DNA of 64,000 nt from CALSPH01 sp041690035 (GTDB lineage: Bacteria; Bacteroidota; Bacteroidia; NS11-12g; UBA955): positions 22,356-86,355 of the forward strand of contig JBDNFC010000095.1 in the NCBI GenBank assembly GCA_041690035.1, written 5' to 3'. The number at the start of each line of letters is the position of its first letter. Position 1 is the first letter of the stretch. Under the pieces are notes generated by a model, which worked only from the letters and a program-made list of their open reading frames with translations, was not told the origin of the DNA and did no database searches. The position numbers were made by a program, and so were the translations under genes. Shown here piece by piece: positions 46,419 through 56,700 of the stretch.

Positions 46419-48395
46419 TTAATATGCTAACAAACTAAATAATGCTTCTTTAAAATCAGCTTGCGGTAAAAATATATCCTCTAAACTTTTGGTAAATGGA
46501 ACGGGTGTATCTAAGCTACCAATTCTTTTTACGGGTGCATCTAGGTGCTCAAAAAGGTATTCTCCAATCCATGCAGCAATCTCTGCGCCTATTCCCATAG
46601 TTAGTGTAGCCTCATGCAGCACCAAAACTTTTCCTGTTTTAATCACGCTTTTGCGCACAGCCTCTTTATCCCAAGGCAGTAAGGTTCTTAAATCAATCAC
46701 TTCAACATCTAAATTTTCAGCATTTGCCAATGCCAACGCCCAATGCACTCCCCACCCGTAAGTAACAATAGTGGCTTCATTGCCAGGTTTAACAACAGCT
46801 GCTTCGCCAATAGGAAGGGTGTAATAGTTAGTAGGTACAGCTTGCTCAATGCTTCTATACAACTTTTTATGTTCAAAAAACAATATTGGATTTGGCTCTT
46901 CTATAGCTGCAGCAAGTAAACCTTTGGCATCTGCAGGAAAAGCGGGGTATACTATTTTTAAGCCAGGAATATGAGCAAACCAAGCTTCTGTGCTTTGGCT
47001 GTGAAAAGGCCCTGCCTGCACCCCTGCTCCTGTAGGCATGCGCACCACCACATCTACAGCATGTCCCCATCGGTAGTGTGTTTTAGCCAAATTATTTACA
47101 ATTTGATTAAATCCGCAAGATACAAAATCTGCAAATTGCATCTCTATAATTGCCTTATACCCTTTTAATGATAAACCCAATCCTGCACCAAGTATGCTAG
47201 ATTCTGTAATCGGAGTATTGCGCACCCGGGCTTTGCCAAATTTTTCTAAAAACCCATCTGTGATTTTAAAAACCCCTCCATAATCTGCAATATCTTGACC
47301 CATTATTACCGTATTTTCAAATTTTTCCATGCTCTGCATTAAGCCTTCGCTAATAGCATCAACTAGCCGTATTTCTTTTGTTTCACTATTATTGGCAACA
47401 GTGTGCAAAGGGGTATATGGGGCATAAATATCACCAAGTTCATTGGCTGCAGTGCCTACAATATCTGCATATTCAAAAACCTCTTTTATATCTTTATCAA
47501 TTTGTTTTTTTAGCGTTTGGCCAATTTGTTTCAATTCCTCTGCGGGCACTATACCAAAATTAATCAAATATTCTTCAAAATTTTGTATCGGGTCTTTTTT
47601 AGCCCAAATCTCAAAAAGCTCATTGGGCACATATTTTACTCCGCTTGCTTCTTCATGCCCTCTCATTCTAAATGTTAGGCATTCTAATAATATGGGTTTA
47701 GGATTTTCGCGCATTTCGGCTGCCAGTTCTTTAGTTTTATGGTATACCTCCAAAATATTATTTCCATCTATCTGATGCGCCTCAATACCATACCCTATGC
47801 CCTTATCAATAAATTGTTTGCATTTAAACTGTTCATTGCTTGGGGTAGATAATCCATAGCCATTATTTTCAATCACAAAAATAACTGGCAGATTCCAAAC
47901 TGCTGCCACATTAAGTGCTTCATGAAAATCGCCTTCGCTGGTTCCTCCATCCCCACTAAAAACAACTGATATTTGTTTAGATTTTTGTAGCAATTCGCCC
48001 AAAGCTATGCCATTGGCCACGCCATGCATTGCGCCTAGATGGCTTATCATTCCAATAATATGGTGTGCTGTAGTACCAAAATGAAAACTCCTATCTCTGC
48101 CTTTCGTAAATCCTTCTTTTTTACCTTGCCATTGAGCAAATAATTTTGTGAGGGGTATACCTCTGCCAGTAAAAACACCTAAGTTTCTGTGCAATGGCAA
48201 AATGTAATCTTGCTTATCTAAACCCGCTGTTATTCCTACTGATATAGCCTCTTGCCCAATGCCACTAAACCATTTACTTATTTGTCCTTGCCGCAAGAGT
48301 ATCAGCATTTTTTCTTCTATTAGTCTGGGATATACAAGTTTTTTGTAAAGAGATATAAGCTCTGTGGAGCCCAAATTTTTTGGTGCATATTGCAT
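46419..48395 (-). CDS. Fused E1 alpha/beta 2-oxoacid dehydrogenase
   Basis: The 658 residues join the E1 alpha subunit (about 1-320) and E1 beta subunit (about 335-658) of a 2-oxoacid dehydrogenase complex. The alpha half has the thiamine diphosphate motif GDGGTSEGDFHEALNVAA (about residue 148), and IENNGYGLSTP. The beta half has VIMGQDIADYGGVFK, TPITESSILGAGLGLSLKG and MQFADFV. The substrate is probably branched-chain 2-oxoacids, by resemblance to Bacteroidota fused E1 proteins. No E2 or E3 gene is nearby, so partners must be elsewhere. A -7 box TATCTTTG lies at 48420-48413. Confidence 0.93.
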   Translation of the reverse strand: MQYAPKNLGSTELISLYKKLVYPRLIEEKMLILLRQGQISKWFSGIGQEAISVGITAGLDKQDYILPLHRNLGVFTGRGIPLTKLFAQWQGKKEGFTKGRDRSFHFGTTAHHIIGMISHLGAMHGVANGIALGELLQKSKQISVVFSGDGGTSEGDFHEALNVAAVWNLPVIFVIENNGYGLSTPSNEQFKCKQFIDKGIGYGIEAHQIDGNNILEVYHKTKELAAEMRENPKPILLECLTFRMRGHEEASGVKYVPNELFEIWAKKDPIQNFEEYLINFGIVPAEELKQIGQTLKKQIDKDIKEVFEYADIVGTAANELGDIYAPYTPLHTVANNSETKEIRLVDAISEGLMQSMEKFENTVIMGQDIADYGGVFKITDGFLEKFGKARVRNTPITESSILGAGLGLSLKGYKAIIEMQFADFVSCGFNQIVNNLAKTHYRWGHAVDVVVRMPTGAGVQAGPFHSQSTEAWFAHIPGLKIVYPAFPADAKGLLAAAIEEPNPILFFEHKKLYRSIEQAVPTNYYTLPIGEAAVVKPGNEATIVTYGWGVHWALALANAENLDVEVIDLRTLLPWDKEAVRKSVIKTGKVLVLHEATLTMGIGAEIAAWIGEYLFEHLDAPVKRIGSLDTPVPFTKSLEDIFLPQADFKEALFSLLAY

Positions 48396-48520
48396 AAGGG
48401 TGCAAAGATAATAAATTCAATGCCTTGAAATTATATATGAAAAAAAATAAGTTTAAGCGTATTGATTTTATTTTTTTTATGATACTATTGTATGAAAGCT
48501 TAATTTTGTAGCTTAATATT

Positions 48521-49765
48521 TTGAATAGAAACGAACCTATCAAACCAAAAATGCTGCTTTGCACCCATGAGTTTCCTTTTGGCAATTCTGAAACAAGTTT
48601 TATAGCACCCGAGTTTGTTATTTTGCAAAAACACTTTAAAATTGATATTATTCTTACTTTTGAAAGTAAAAATAAACAAACAACTGTATTAGAGGGCACT
48701 CAAGTTTATCAAGTTCAAGAAAAATTTGCGCAAAAATTACCTTATAAATTGCACATTAAGTTTTGGTTGGTAATTTTTCCAACATGGCTAGTTACTTTAT
48801 TATGTTATTCAATAAAACATAAACTGGGTGTTTCAGCAATAAAGAATCAAATAAGCCAATTTAAGAAATATGAGCATTTGACGGCTACTCTTTTGCAGCA
48901 CGTTAAAAAAAACAAGCCAGAAATTATTTACAGTTATTGGTTTGACCATTGGAATGTAGCCGCAAGTATTCTAAAAAAACTGGGCTACTACAAAGGTTGT
49001 ATTATAAGTCGTGCGCATAGATATGAGCTAGTTGAGGAAACAAATAAATTAGGTGTTTTTCCATTTCATAGATTACAATTTGCATATACTGACTTAGTCT
49101 TTTTTATTTCTGATAAATTAATGCAAACTTATCAAAAAAAGTACCCAAAAAGTATTCGTAATTTAAAATTGGCTAGGCTGGGAGTAAATTTTTCAAATAA
49201 CACACCACATATTCCGCAGCCAAATTCGCATCACTTAATAAGCATTGGAGATATTAAACCTATAAAAAATTTAACCATCATTGCACACGCACTAAACAAG
49301 ATTAAGCTTCCAATTGTGTGGCATCATTTTGGGGCAAGTAAAACTAATGATACTTTGCAAAAACAAATAAAAAATGCCAGCATTTCTTACATAAATTATG
49401 GCAATATTACGCCTCAAGAACTCTACAGTATTATCACGAGTCAATATTTTCATTTTTTAATCAATACTTCCAAAAGTGAAGGCATTCCTGTGAGTATGAT
49501 GGAAAGCATTGCTTGTGGAATACCCATAATAGCAACAAATGTAGGGGGAGTCTCAGAAATTGTCAATGAGGATACAGGCATTTTGTTATCAAAAAATATT
49601 GATGCAGAAGCCCTTAGCAATGTTATAAGCACATATTTGACAAACTATCCATTTAATAAAGAAAAAAGAGGGCAAATTACAGATTTTTATAAAAAAAACT
49701 ACCATGCTACCACAAATTATACTGATTTTTGCACACAGATACTAAATTATATAAAAAATAATTGA
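48521..49765 (+). CDS. Family 4-type glycosyltransferase
   Basis: The 414 residues show a GT-B fold: an N-terminal Rossmann domain starting MLLCTHEFPFGNSETSF and a C-terminal nucleotide-sugar domain with HLISIGDIKPIKN and the E-x7-E-type motif NTSKSEGIPVSMMESIACG. No signal peptide; it is likely at the cytosolic face of the inner membrane. The start is TTG at 48521; an in-frame ATG at 48551 is an alternative that would remove 10 residues. A -7 box TAATTTTG lies at 48501-48508. Its stop overlaps the next start (TTGA), tying it to the sugar cassette. Confidence 0.88.
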   Translation: MNRNEPIKPKMLLCTHEFPFGNSETSFIAPEFVILQKHFKIDIILTFESKNKQTTVLEGTQVYQVQEKFAQKLPYKLHIKFWLVIFPTWLVTLLCYSIKHKLGVSAIKNQISQFKKYEHLTATLLQHVKKNKPEIIYSYWFDHWNVAASILKKLGYYKGCIISRAHRYELVEETNKLGVFPFHRLQFAYTDLVFFISDKLMQTYQKKYPKSIRNLKLARLGVNFSNNTPHIPQPNSHHLISIGDIKPIKNLTIIAHALNKIKLPIVWHHFGASKTNDTLQKQIKNASISYINYGNITPQELYSIITSQYFHFLINTSKSEGIPVSMMESIACGIPIIATNVGGVSEIVNEDTGILLSKNIDAEALSNVISTYLTNYPFNKEKRGQITDFYKKNYHATTNYTDFCTQILNYIKNN

Positions 49766-50871
49766 CACATACACTCACCTGCAAGCATTGCGTACTTGGT
49801 ACATCAGACGATAAAAGTATAGTTATCAATAAAGATGGTATATGCAATTACTGTTTAAATTTTAAGGAACATTGGATAAAAAGAGAATCGGAAACTAAAC
49901 GAAATCAATTGTTATCAAACCTTGTTTTGCAGATAAAAGATCAAAAGAAAAAATATGATTGCTTGCTTGGTATAAGTGGTGGGGTGGATAGCTCATATCT
50001 TGCCTATTGGGCGCATCAGGAGGGATTATCACCACTGGTTGTTCATTTTGACAATGGGTGGAATAGTGAATTGGCGGTAGAAAATATACAAAAAATATGC
50101 ACTAAACTCAATTTTGATTTAAAGACAATTGTAATAGATTGGCAAATCTTTAAAAAAATGCAAATTGCTTATTTAAAAGCAGGAGTAGTAGATATAGAAG
50201 TGCTTACAGATCATGCCATCTATGCAACGATAACTCAATTAGCAAAAAAAAATAAAATTAAATATGTTATTTCCGGCTATAATCTTGCCACAGAAGGCAT
50301 AATGCCAAAAGGGTGGGTATATGATAAAAGAGATTGGAGCAATATTAAATCTATTGTTAAAAAACACAGTGATATTAATACTTTTGGTTCTTTTCCGCAT
50401 GTTAGTTTTTGGCAAGGTTTGCGCAATCATTTTTTTCATCAACAAAAAATAGTTCAACCCTTAAATTTAATGAATTATAACAAAAATGAGGCAAAAGAAA
50501 TTTTGAAAAAAGAATTGGGCTGGCGCGATTATGGAGGCAAACATTATGAAAGTATTTTTACTAAATTTTATCAAGCTTACATATTGCCCCATAAATTTGG
50601 AATAGATAAAAGAAAAGCACACCTTGCTACAATAATTAATAGTGGTCAAATAGATAAAAAAACTGCATTATCAGAATTAGAAAAACCACTCTATCCCAAT
50701 GCAGACTTTGAACAAGACAGAGATTACGTATTAAAAAAATTAAACTTATCTTTGAATGAGTTTGAAAATATTATGCAATCACCCGTTCAATCACACTTAC
50801 ATTTTGACACAGATAAAGTATTATGGAACCGCTATTTTAAAATAATTAATTTGATAAAACTAAAAAAATGA
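49762..50871 (+). CDS. N-acetyl sugar amidotransferase (WbpG/PseA-like)
   Basis: This 369-residue ATP-pyrophosphatase-fold enzyme has a zinc-ribbon N-terminus (Cys7, Cys10, Cys28, Cys31 in CKHC...CNYC) and the PP-loop GISGGVDSSYLA near residue 70. It resembles WbpG/WbuX proteins, which turn an N-acetyl group of a surface sugar into an acetamidino group using ammonia supplied by HisH/HisF-like partners. No such partners lie in this window. The start is TTG, overlapping the stop of the glycosyltransferase; the stop overlaps the next ATG by 4 nt. Sugar substrate unknown. Confidence 0.88.
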   Translation: MTHTLTCKHCVLGTSDDKSIVINKDGICNYCLNFKEHWIKRESETKRNQLLSNLVLQIKDQKKKYDCLLGISGGVDSSYLAYWAHQEGLSPLVVHFDNGWNSELAVENIQKICTKLNFDLKTIVIDWQIFKKMQIAYLKAGVVDIEVLTDHAIYATITQLAKKNKIKYVISGYNLATEGIMPKGWVYDKRDWSNIKSIVKKHSDINTFGSFPHVSFWQGLRNHFFHQQKIVQPLNLMNYNKNEAKEILKKELGWRDYGGKHYESIFTKFYQAYILPHKFGIDKRKAHLATIINSGQIDKKTALSELEKPLYPNADFEQDRDYVLKKLNLSLNEFENIMQSPVQSHLHFDTDKVLWNRYFKIINLIKLKK

Positions 50872-51506
50872 TTTCAATAGAAAACAAAAAAATATTGGTA
50901 ATGGCGCCCCATACAGACGATATGGAATTTGGCTGTGGTGGCACAATTCACAAACTTATACAACAAGGCAACGATGTTTACTGTGCCACTTTTTCTGCTT
51001 GTCTGCAGAGTGTGCTCAAAGATTTTCCTTCGGATATTTTGATTACAGAATCAAAAAATGCAAGCAATATTATTGGATTAAAGAAAGAAAATTTATTGTT
51101 GTATAATTTTGATGTTCGCACCTTTAATTATCATAGGCAGGCAATTTTAGAGCAAATGATTTTGCTAAGGCACGAAATTAATCCAGATATTATTTTCTCT
51201 CCGTCACTAAAAGATATTCATCAGGATCATGCGGTAATTGCAGAGGAAACTTTGCGTGCTTTTAAAAACAAAACTATTTTTAATTATGAGGTAATTTGGA
51301 ACAACCTTAGTTTTCAGACCACTTGTTTTTTTGAATTATCAGAAGAAAACATAAGCACTAAAATAGCTGCTGTAAAATCCTATCAATCTCAGGCTCACAG
51401 GCCTTATGCAAATGATGAATTTATGCGTTCATTAGCAAGAACAAGGGGCTTGCAAATAGGCACACAATATGCAGAGTGTTTTGAAATATTAAGAATTAAT
51501 TTTTAA
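50868..51506 (+). CDS. PIG-L family deacetylase
   Basis: The 212-residue LmbE/PIG-L protein has the zinc-binding motif [13 protein letters not shown] (His15, Asp18) and the second zinc His region [13 protein letters not shown]. Members remove N-acetyl groups from N-acetylglucosamine-type sugars in lipids, mycothiol or bacillithiol precursors and capsules. Its position between a sugar amidotransferase and an LpxD-like acyltransferase suggests deacetylation of a surface sugar before reacylation. ATG overlaps the previous stop (ATGA). Confidence 0.9.
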   Translation: MISIENKKILVMAPHTDDMEFGCGGTIHKLIQQGNDVYCATFSACLQSVLKDFPSDILITESKNASNIIGLKKENLLLYNFDVRTFNYHRQAILEQMILLRHEINPDIIFSPSLKDIHQDHAVIAEETLRAFKNKTIFNYEVIWNNLSFQTTCFFELSEENISTKIAAVKSYQSQAHRPYANDEFMRSLARTRGLQIGTQYAECFEILRINF

Positions 51507-51517
51507 TTAAACCTATC

Positions 51518-52402
51518 ATGCTAACAATTGCAAAAATTATTGAAGACTTTGAAGGAATTAGGTTTGTGGGTAACAGCGCTGCCACAGTGCAAGAAATTAT
51601 TCAATTAAATGGAGAAAATAAAAACCCACATGCCCTTATGTGGTGCGCAGACAAACACACAGATAAAATCAACAAACTAAGCACTGGGATTGTTATTGTT
51701 TCAGAAAATACAAGCACAGCTAATCAAGGCGTAAATTATATTGTATGTAAAAACCCGCGACAATTATTTAGCAAAATAGTAGAACGCTATTTTTATAAAA
51801 AAGAAATTCATGAAATATCTCAACATTGTGTAATTGACAGCTCTGCAATACTCGGCAAAAATATAGGCATTGGGAATTTTGTAACCATAGAGGGTAATGT
51901 AGTAATTGGCGACAATGCCATCATAGGACCCAATACGGTCATAAAAGCAAATACAAAAATTGGTAATGATGTAATTATAGGTGCTAATTGCACCATAGGC
52001 AGTGTGGGGTTTGGTTATGAAAAAGACAATGATGGACAATATACATTTATCCCACATATTGGCAACGTAGTAATTGGTAATAATGCCGAAATAGGAAACA
52101 ATACCTGCATTGACAAGGCAGTATTAGGAAGCACTAATATTGGCGAAAATGTAAAAATAGATAATTTGGTGCACATTGCACATGGTGTTCAAATCGGAAA
52201 AAATAGTTTGATTATTGCCAATGCAATGGTGGCAGGAAGTGTAAATATTGGAAAAAATGTTTGGGTGGCGCCATCCTCTGCCATTATAAATGGTATAAGT
52301 ATTGCCGATAATTCTATCATAGGTTTGGGAGCGGTAGTAATAAAATCGGCAGTAGAAACACAAGTACTGGTTGGCAATCCTGCAAAAAACATTAAAAAAT
52401 AA
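51518..52402 (+). CDS. LpxD-like left-handed beta-helix acyltransferase
   Basis: The 294 residues have an LpxD-type N-terminal domain (about 1-100) and then roughly ten hexapeptide turns ([39 protein letters not shown]), with the catalytic His region [14 protein letters not shown]. LpxD adds a hydroxyacyl chain to UDP-glucosamine in lipid A synthesis. This copy lacks the usual lpx neighbours and sits in a sugar-modification cassette, so acylation of another amino-sugar is more likely. It starts 11 nt after the deacetylase. Confidence 0.87.
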   Translation: MLTIAKIIEDFEGIRFVGNSAATVQEIIQLNGENKNPHALMWCADKHTDKINKLSTGIVIVSENTSTANQGVNYIVCKNPRQLFSKIVERYFYKKEIHEISQHCVIDSSAILGKNIGIGNFVTIEGNVVIGDNAIIGPNTVIKANTKIGNDVIIGANCTIGSVGFGYEKDNDGQYTFIPHIGNVVIGNNAEIGNNTCIDKAVLGSTNIGENVKIDNLVHIAHGVQIGKNSLIIANAMVAGSVNIGKNVWVAPSSAIINGISIADNSIIGLGAVVIKSAVETQVLVGNPAKNIKK

Positions 52403-52406
52403 TTCA

Positions 52407-53612
52407 TTGCAAAATATTGAAGCAAAGTTTGTTATTATTTCTTATGCTTTTCCTCCATACGGTGGTGTAGCAAGCAGGCGTTGGCTTATTTTTGCAAAGG
52501 CCATGCAACGTGCAGGGCATAAAATTTTGATTATAGCTGCACAAGGAGATACATTTGAAAAATCTGCTTGGAGTATAGGAGAACTTCAGGACAAAACTGT
52601 ATATCTTAGCCATCATTATCCAAGAATATTGAAAAGCATACCGAAAAATATTATTGAAAAAATATATTACCGCATAATGTTGTTTTGGATCAAATGCATT
52701 TACAGAGGCACCCCTTATGACCGTGGAATATTTTTTAAAAAACAGGTATTATCTTACCTGAAAAATATTGATTTAGATGGTAAAACTGTCATCATTTCGG
52801 GTGCTCCTTTTTCACTTTTTAGTTTAAGCAAATCTCTAAAAAATCGCAATGCAAATGTTTACCTAGATTTTAGAGACCCTTATACCTGGGGCGAGCTTTA
52901 TGGAATGAAAGGATTAAGCAAAAATCGCTTCAAATTTGAATCAAATATTGAGTCGCAGGCAATAGCAAATGCTGCTAGAATATTTGTGCCAAATAAGCAA
53001 ATGGAAACTTATTTAAAACAAAAGTACATTCAATTTAGTGATAAAATATTTTTGCTTAATCACCCTATAGATTCAGATAATATTAAAGAAAAATGGAAAC
53101 CTACAAACCAAAAGGATGGCTATATAAACTTGGTTTATGCAGGCAGTTTATATGACGATTGTACAGCACAAATAGCAGATTTTATTGAAATATTAAAAAA
53201 CAATAAACACATTACCTTTACACTTTACACAGATAAAGAGCGCATCCCAAAAAATATGGTAAATCTTTTTCTAAACAACGGTCAAATTATTGTAAAATCA
53301 AATTTACCCGCCAATAAATTATTTGAGCAACTTTTGCATTTTGATGCTTACCTTATTATTTCACCCATGCGAGGAAAAGACAATATCAGTACTAAATATC
53401 CCGATTTAATCTATTTTGGTATGCCATTAATTTTGTATTCAGCAGAGGGAGATTTAACACGATTTTTAGCAAACTATAAAAGATGTATTTGCATTAATGA
53501 TTTACTATTATTTAAAAAATCTATGCAAAATATTTTAGATTTGGGCAAAGAAACGCTTTTTTTTGAGTTAAAAGATTTTAATGATGAACAATTATTAGGC
53601 CGTTTTAATTAA
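52407..53612 (+). CDS. Family 4-type glycosyltransferase
   Basis: The 401-residue GT-B glycosyltransferase begins with the Rossmann strand FVIISYAFPPYGGVASRRW and has a C-terminal half with NLVYAGSLYDDCTAQ and YLIISPMRGKDNISTKYPDL. No ATG is near the start. I chose the TTG at 52407, 4 nt after the LpxD-like stop; a TTG at 52371 would overlap that gene by 32 nt. It is the last gene of the five-gene cassette. Acceptor and donor unknown. Confidence 0.82.
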   Translation: MQNIEAKFVIISYAFPPYGGVASRRWLIFAKAMQRAGHKILIIAAQGDTFEKSAWSIGELQDKTVYLSHHYPRILKSIPKNIIEKIYYRIMLFWIKCIYRGTPYDRGIFFKKQVLSYLKNIDLDGKTVIISGAPFSLFSLSKSLKNRNANVYLDFRDPYTWGELYGMKGLSKNRFKFESNIESQAIANAARIFVPNKQMETYLKQKYIQFSDKIFLLNHPIDSDNIKEKWKPTNQKDGYINLVYAGSLYDDCTAQIADFIEILKNNKHITFTLYTDKERIPKNMVNLFLNNGQIIVKSNLPANKLFEQLLHFDAYLIISPMRGKDNISTKYPDLIYFGMPLILYSAEGDLTRFLANYKRCICINDLLLFKKSMQNILDLGKETLFFELKDFNDEQLLGRFN

Positions 53613-53666
53613 TAAAACAGCCTCTAGTCCACAAATATCAACAAACTAAGCATTTTAACAATTATA

Positions 53667-53698
53667 TTTGTATATTCGCACAATAAACATTTAATTTG
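53667..53698 (+). promoter_or_regulatory. Candidate promoter of the giant PKD protein gene
   Basis: TTTG (53667-53670), 20 nt spacer, TTAATTTG (53691-53698; seven of eight matches to TAnnTTTG). A second, exact -7 box TATATTTG overlaps at 53663-53670 but lacks a -33 box. Both are upstream of the ATG at 53722. Confidence 0.45.
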
Positions 53699-53721
53699 CG
53701 TTTAACTATTAAGATTAATAA

Positions 53722-56700
53722 ATGAACATTTTAGTTAAGGAAACATTTTTTTTACTTTTCTTATTCATATTAATAAAATCCACAGAAGTGAACGGGCAAT
53801 GCAATGCCAATTTTACTAACACCACAAATTTGTGTTCTGGAGACTCTATACTTTTTTCTTTTACAGGCACAGGTGCTTCTGTGGTTTGGAATTTTGGCGA
53901 CACCTTTTCTGGAGTATACAATTCAGATACCAATAGAATAATTAAATATCGGTTTACAGATACAGGATTATATACTATCACATTAATAGCTAATGGAGCA
54001 AGCTGCACTGATACTTTCAAAAAAACAATACGGATTGTTCCAAAATTAATCGCAAACTTTACTTGGCAAAACCCTTGCATCAAGCAAGCCACAACATTCA
54101 TAAATACAACAATCAAAGGCTTTACTGATGCATTTACTTCTTATAATTGGCAATTTGGTGACAGCAGTAGCAGTGCTATTCAACATCCAAATCATACTTA
54201 CCAAAGTTTTGGAAACAAAACAGTAAAACTGGTAATAAATTCTATACAGGGTTGCAAAGACTCTATTAGTAAGACGATAAACATTAAACCTCCCCTAAAT
54301 TATAGTGCAAGCGTAGATTCTGTTTGTCAATTTACAAAGGCCAATTTTACAAGCACTTATGGCACATCGATACCAATTAGCTGGCAATGGGACTTTGGTG
54401 ACGGCAGCAGCTCAAATACAGCAGAACCCGAATATTCTTATAGCAATGGTGGCAAATATCGTTTTATTTTAACAGCTACCTACTCCGATAGCAGCACTTG
54501 CAAGGCAGCCTATGATAGCATTTGGGTGATGATACTGCCGATTGCTAGTTTTAGCATTTTAACAGATTCTATACAATGTTATAAAGGCAATCAAACATGC
54601 ATAAAATTTAATAAAAATCCTAAAGCAGTAGCTTATAGAAATATTTTGTGGGACGATGGAGGCACATCTAGCCCAAATGCTTCAGATAGCCAATACTGCA
54701 AAACTTATCAAAATACAGATGGAGGCCTTTATAGAATTACCAACGAAATTATAGATATAAATGGCTGTGCTAATAGGCAAAAAGACAGCAACTACATTAG
54801 AGTCCTAAAGGACCCAAAAGCATTATTAAATTCAAATTATAGTGGGGGTTGTTTTAAAACATTTTTAAACGCTCAAAACATAAGCAATATGTCACCACCT
54901 CTCATTAGAAGATTTATTTGGGATTTTGGAGATGGCAGTTACGACAGCACAAATTGGACGAGTACAAGTCACACCTACATTTCAGACGGAAATTTCAAAG
55001 TAAAACTTTTTATTGAAGATACGTTTGGATGTATCGATTTGTTTTCTGATACAAATACGATTAGAAACATTAATTTCATCATAGACCCAAAGGTAGAAAG
55101 ATTAAAAAAATGTCGAATTGATAATCTTTTCAAATTTACACAAACGCCAATTCCAAGTGGAAGTATCACGTGGTTTTTTGGCGATGGAGGTACATTAAAT
55201 ACATTTACAAGTTTTAAACATTACGGGAGTTTGGGTAGCTATTTACCCACTGTTAGACTTAGCAAACTGGGCTGTGATAGCGTTTTGAGGCTAGATACTG
55301 CCATTGTGCATGGCCCTCATGCTAATGCCAATATTACAAACCGTTATCAATGTCAAATACAAGACACCGTTTATTTTACAAATACCACAGCTACATATCG
55401 AAATAAAACATTGCAAACCAAATGGAATCTTTTTGACCCATTTGCAAGTGATTGCATTATAGACACAAAAAATGGACAAAATATTGACAGCAATTGCAAT
55501 AATTCTATAGACTCGCTTACATTTAAACATTGGTTTTTACCAAGCAGAGAGCGGTGTTATTCTGTAAGAATTATTCAAACCGATACCGCTGTTGGCTGTA
55601 TAGATAGCATTGATTTTAGCATACCACTTATGCCACCAAAAGCAGATAGCGGTATGTTTTTAAGTTACTTAAACTTTCCATGTATAGGCCCAGAGCAATC
55701 AAAAGAGGTGTATTTAAACTTTGGCGCTACCTCTCCCAATTGTGGCAGAGAAGCATGGCAGGTGATGTGGGACTCTACCTGTGCAAGAAAATCAGGAAAT
55801 TTTAACAGTTTTTGGACACCAAATCAAAACAGACACAACTATTCATACAACAATATGCCTTGTGATAGCAATGGTTATGTTACAGTAGGGTTAATTATTC
55901 AAAATGGTCGCGACACCAATGGACAAGTTTGCTACGATACCGGATTTTATCATAAAATTATCAGATTTGGACCATTAAGTCCAATTATAATGAGCAACTA
56001 TTCTCCCAATGTTCATTATTGTAAAAACACTGAGTTTAAATTCTCTTTTAGAGACAGCTTGCAAGATAGCTTAGCACTTATTGTTTGGGATTATGGAGAT
56101 AATTCAAAAAAAGATACTTTATTGAGCCTAAGCTCTCAATTTCATAAATATCCAAACCCAGGACAATACACCGTAACAACATATTTGAGACATATTAATG
56201 GCTGTGAAGGAAATGATTCATATAGGGTTCAAGTAGGCATAAATAAATTATTTCTTTTTCCAAAAAATCAAATGTGCTTGGGCGATTCTGTAAAAATAGA
56301 TAATGTGAGCAGATATTGGCAAATGAATACTTCACATTTTGCTAATCCTGCAAGAGAAAGTGATGGAAAAGAAACTACCCGATGGGATATTGGCGATGGA
56401 AACGGATTCAGTAAGTCAGGTCGTTCTATTTTTGTAAAATATAATAAAATAGGTGATTATACTATCAAAATGGAGACCAAAGACAGTATAGGATGCTTGG
56501 ACACTTTAATATTACCATTAAAAGCGAGGGTTTTTGGCATAAAATCAAAAATCAGCACCCCACTAGACACCCTTATTTGCGCACAAGTAGTCCAACTTTT
56601 TAGCACCTCTTATGTATTTGACAGCATTAATAACTTTGGGCACACTGATGACAGTGTGGTAAGATTTGTATGGACATTTAGCGACAACTCTGGGGCTAGT

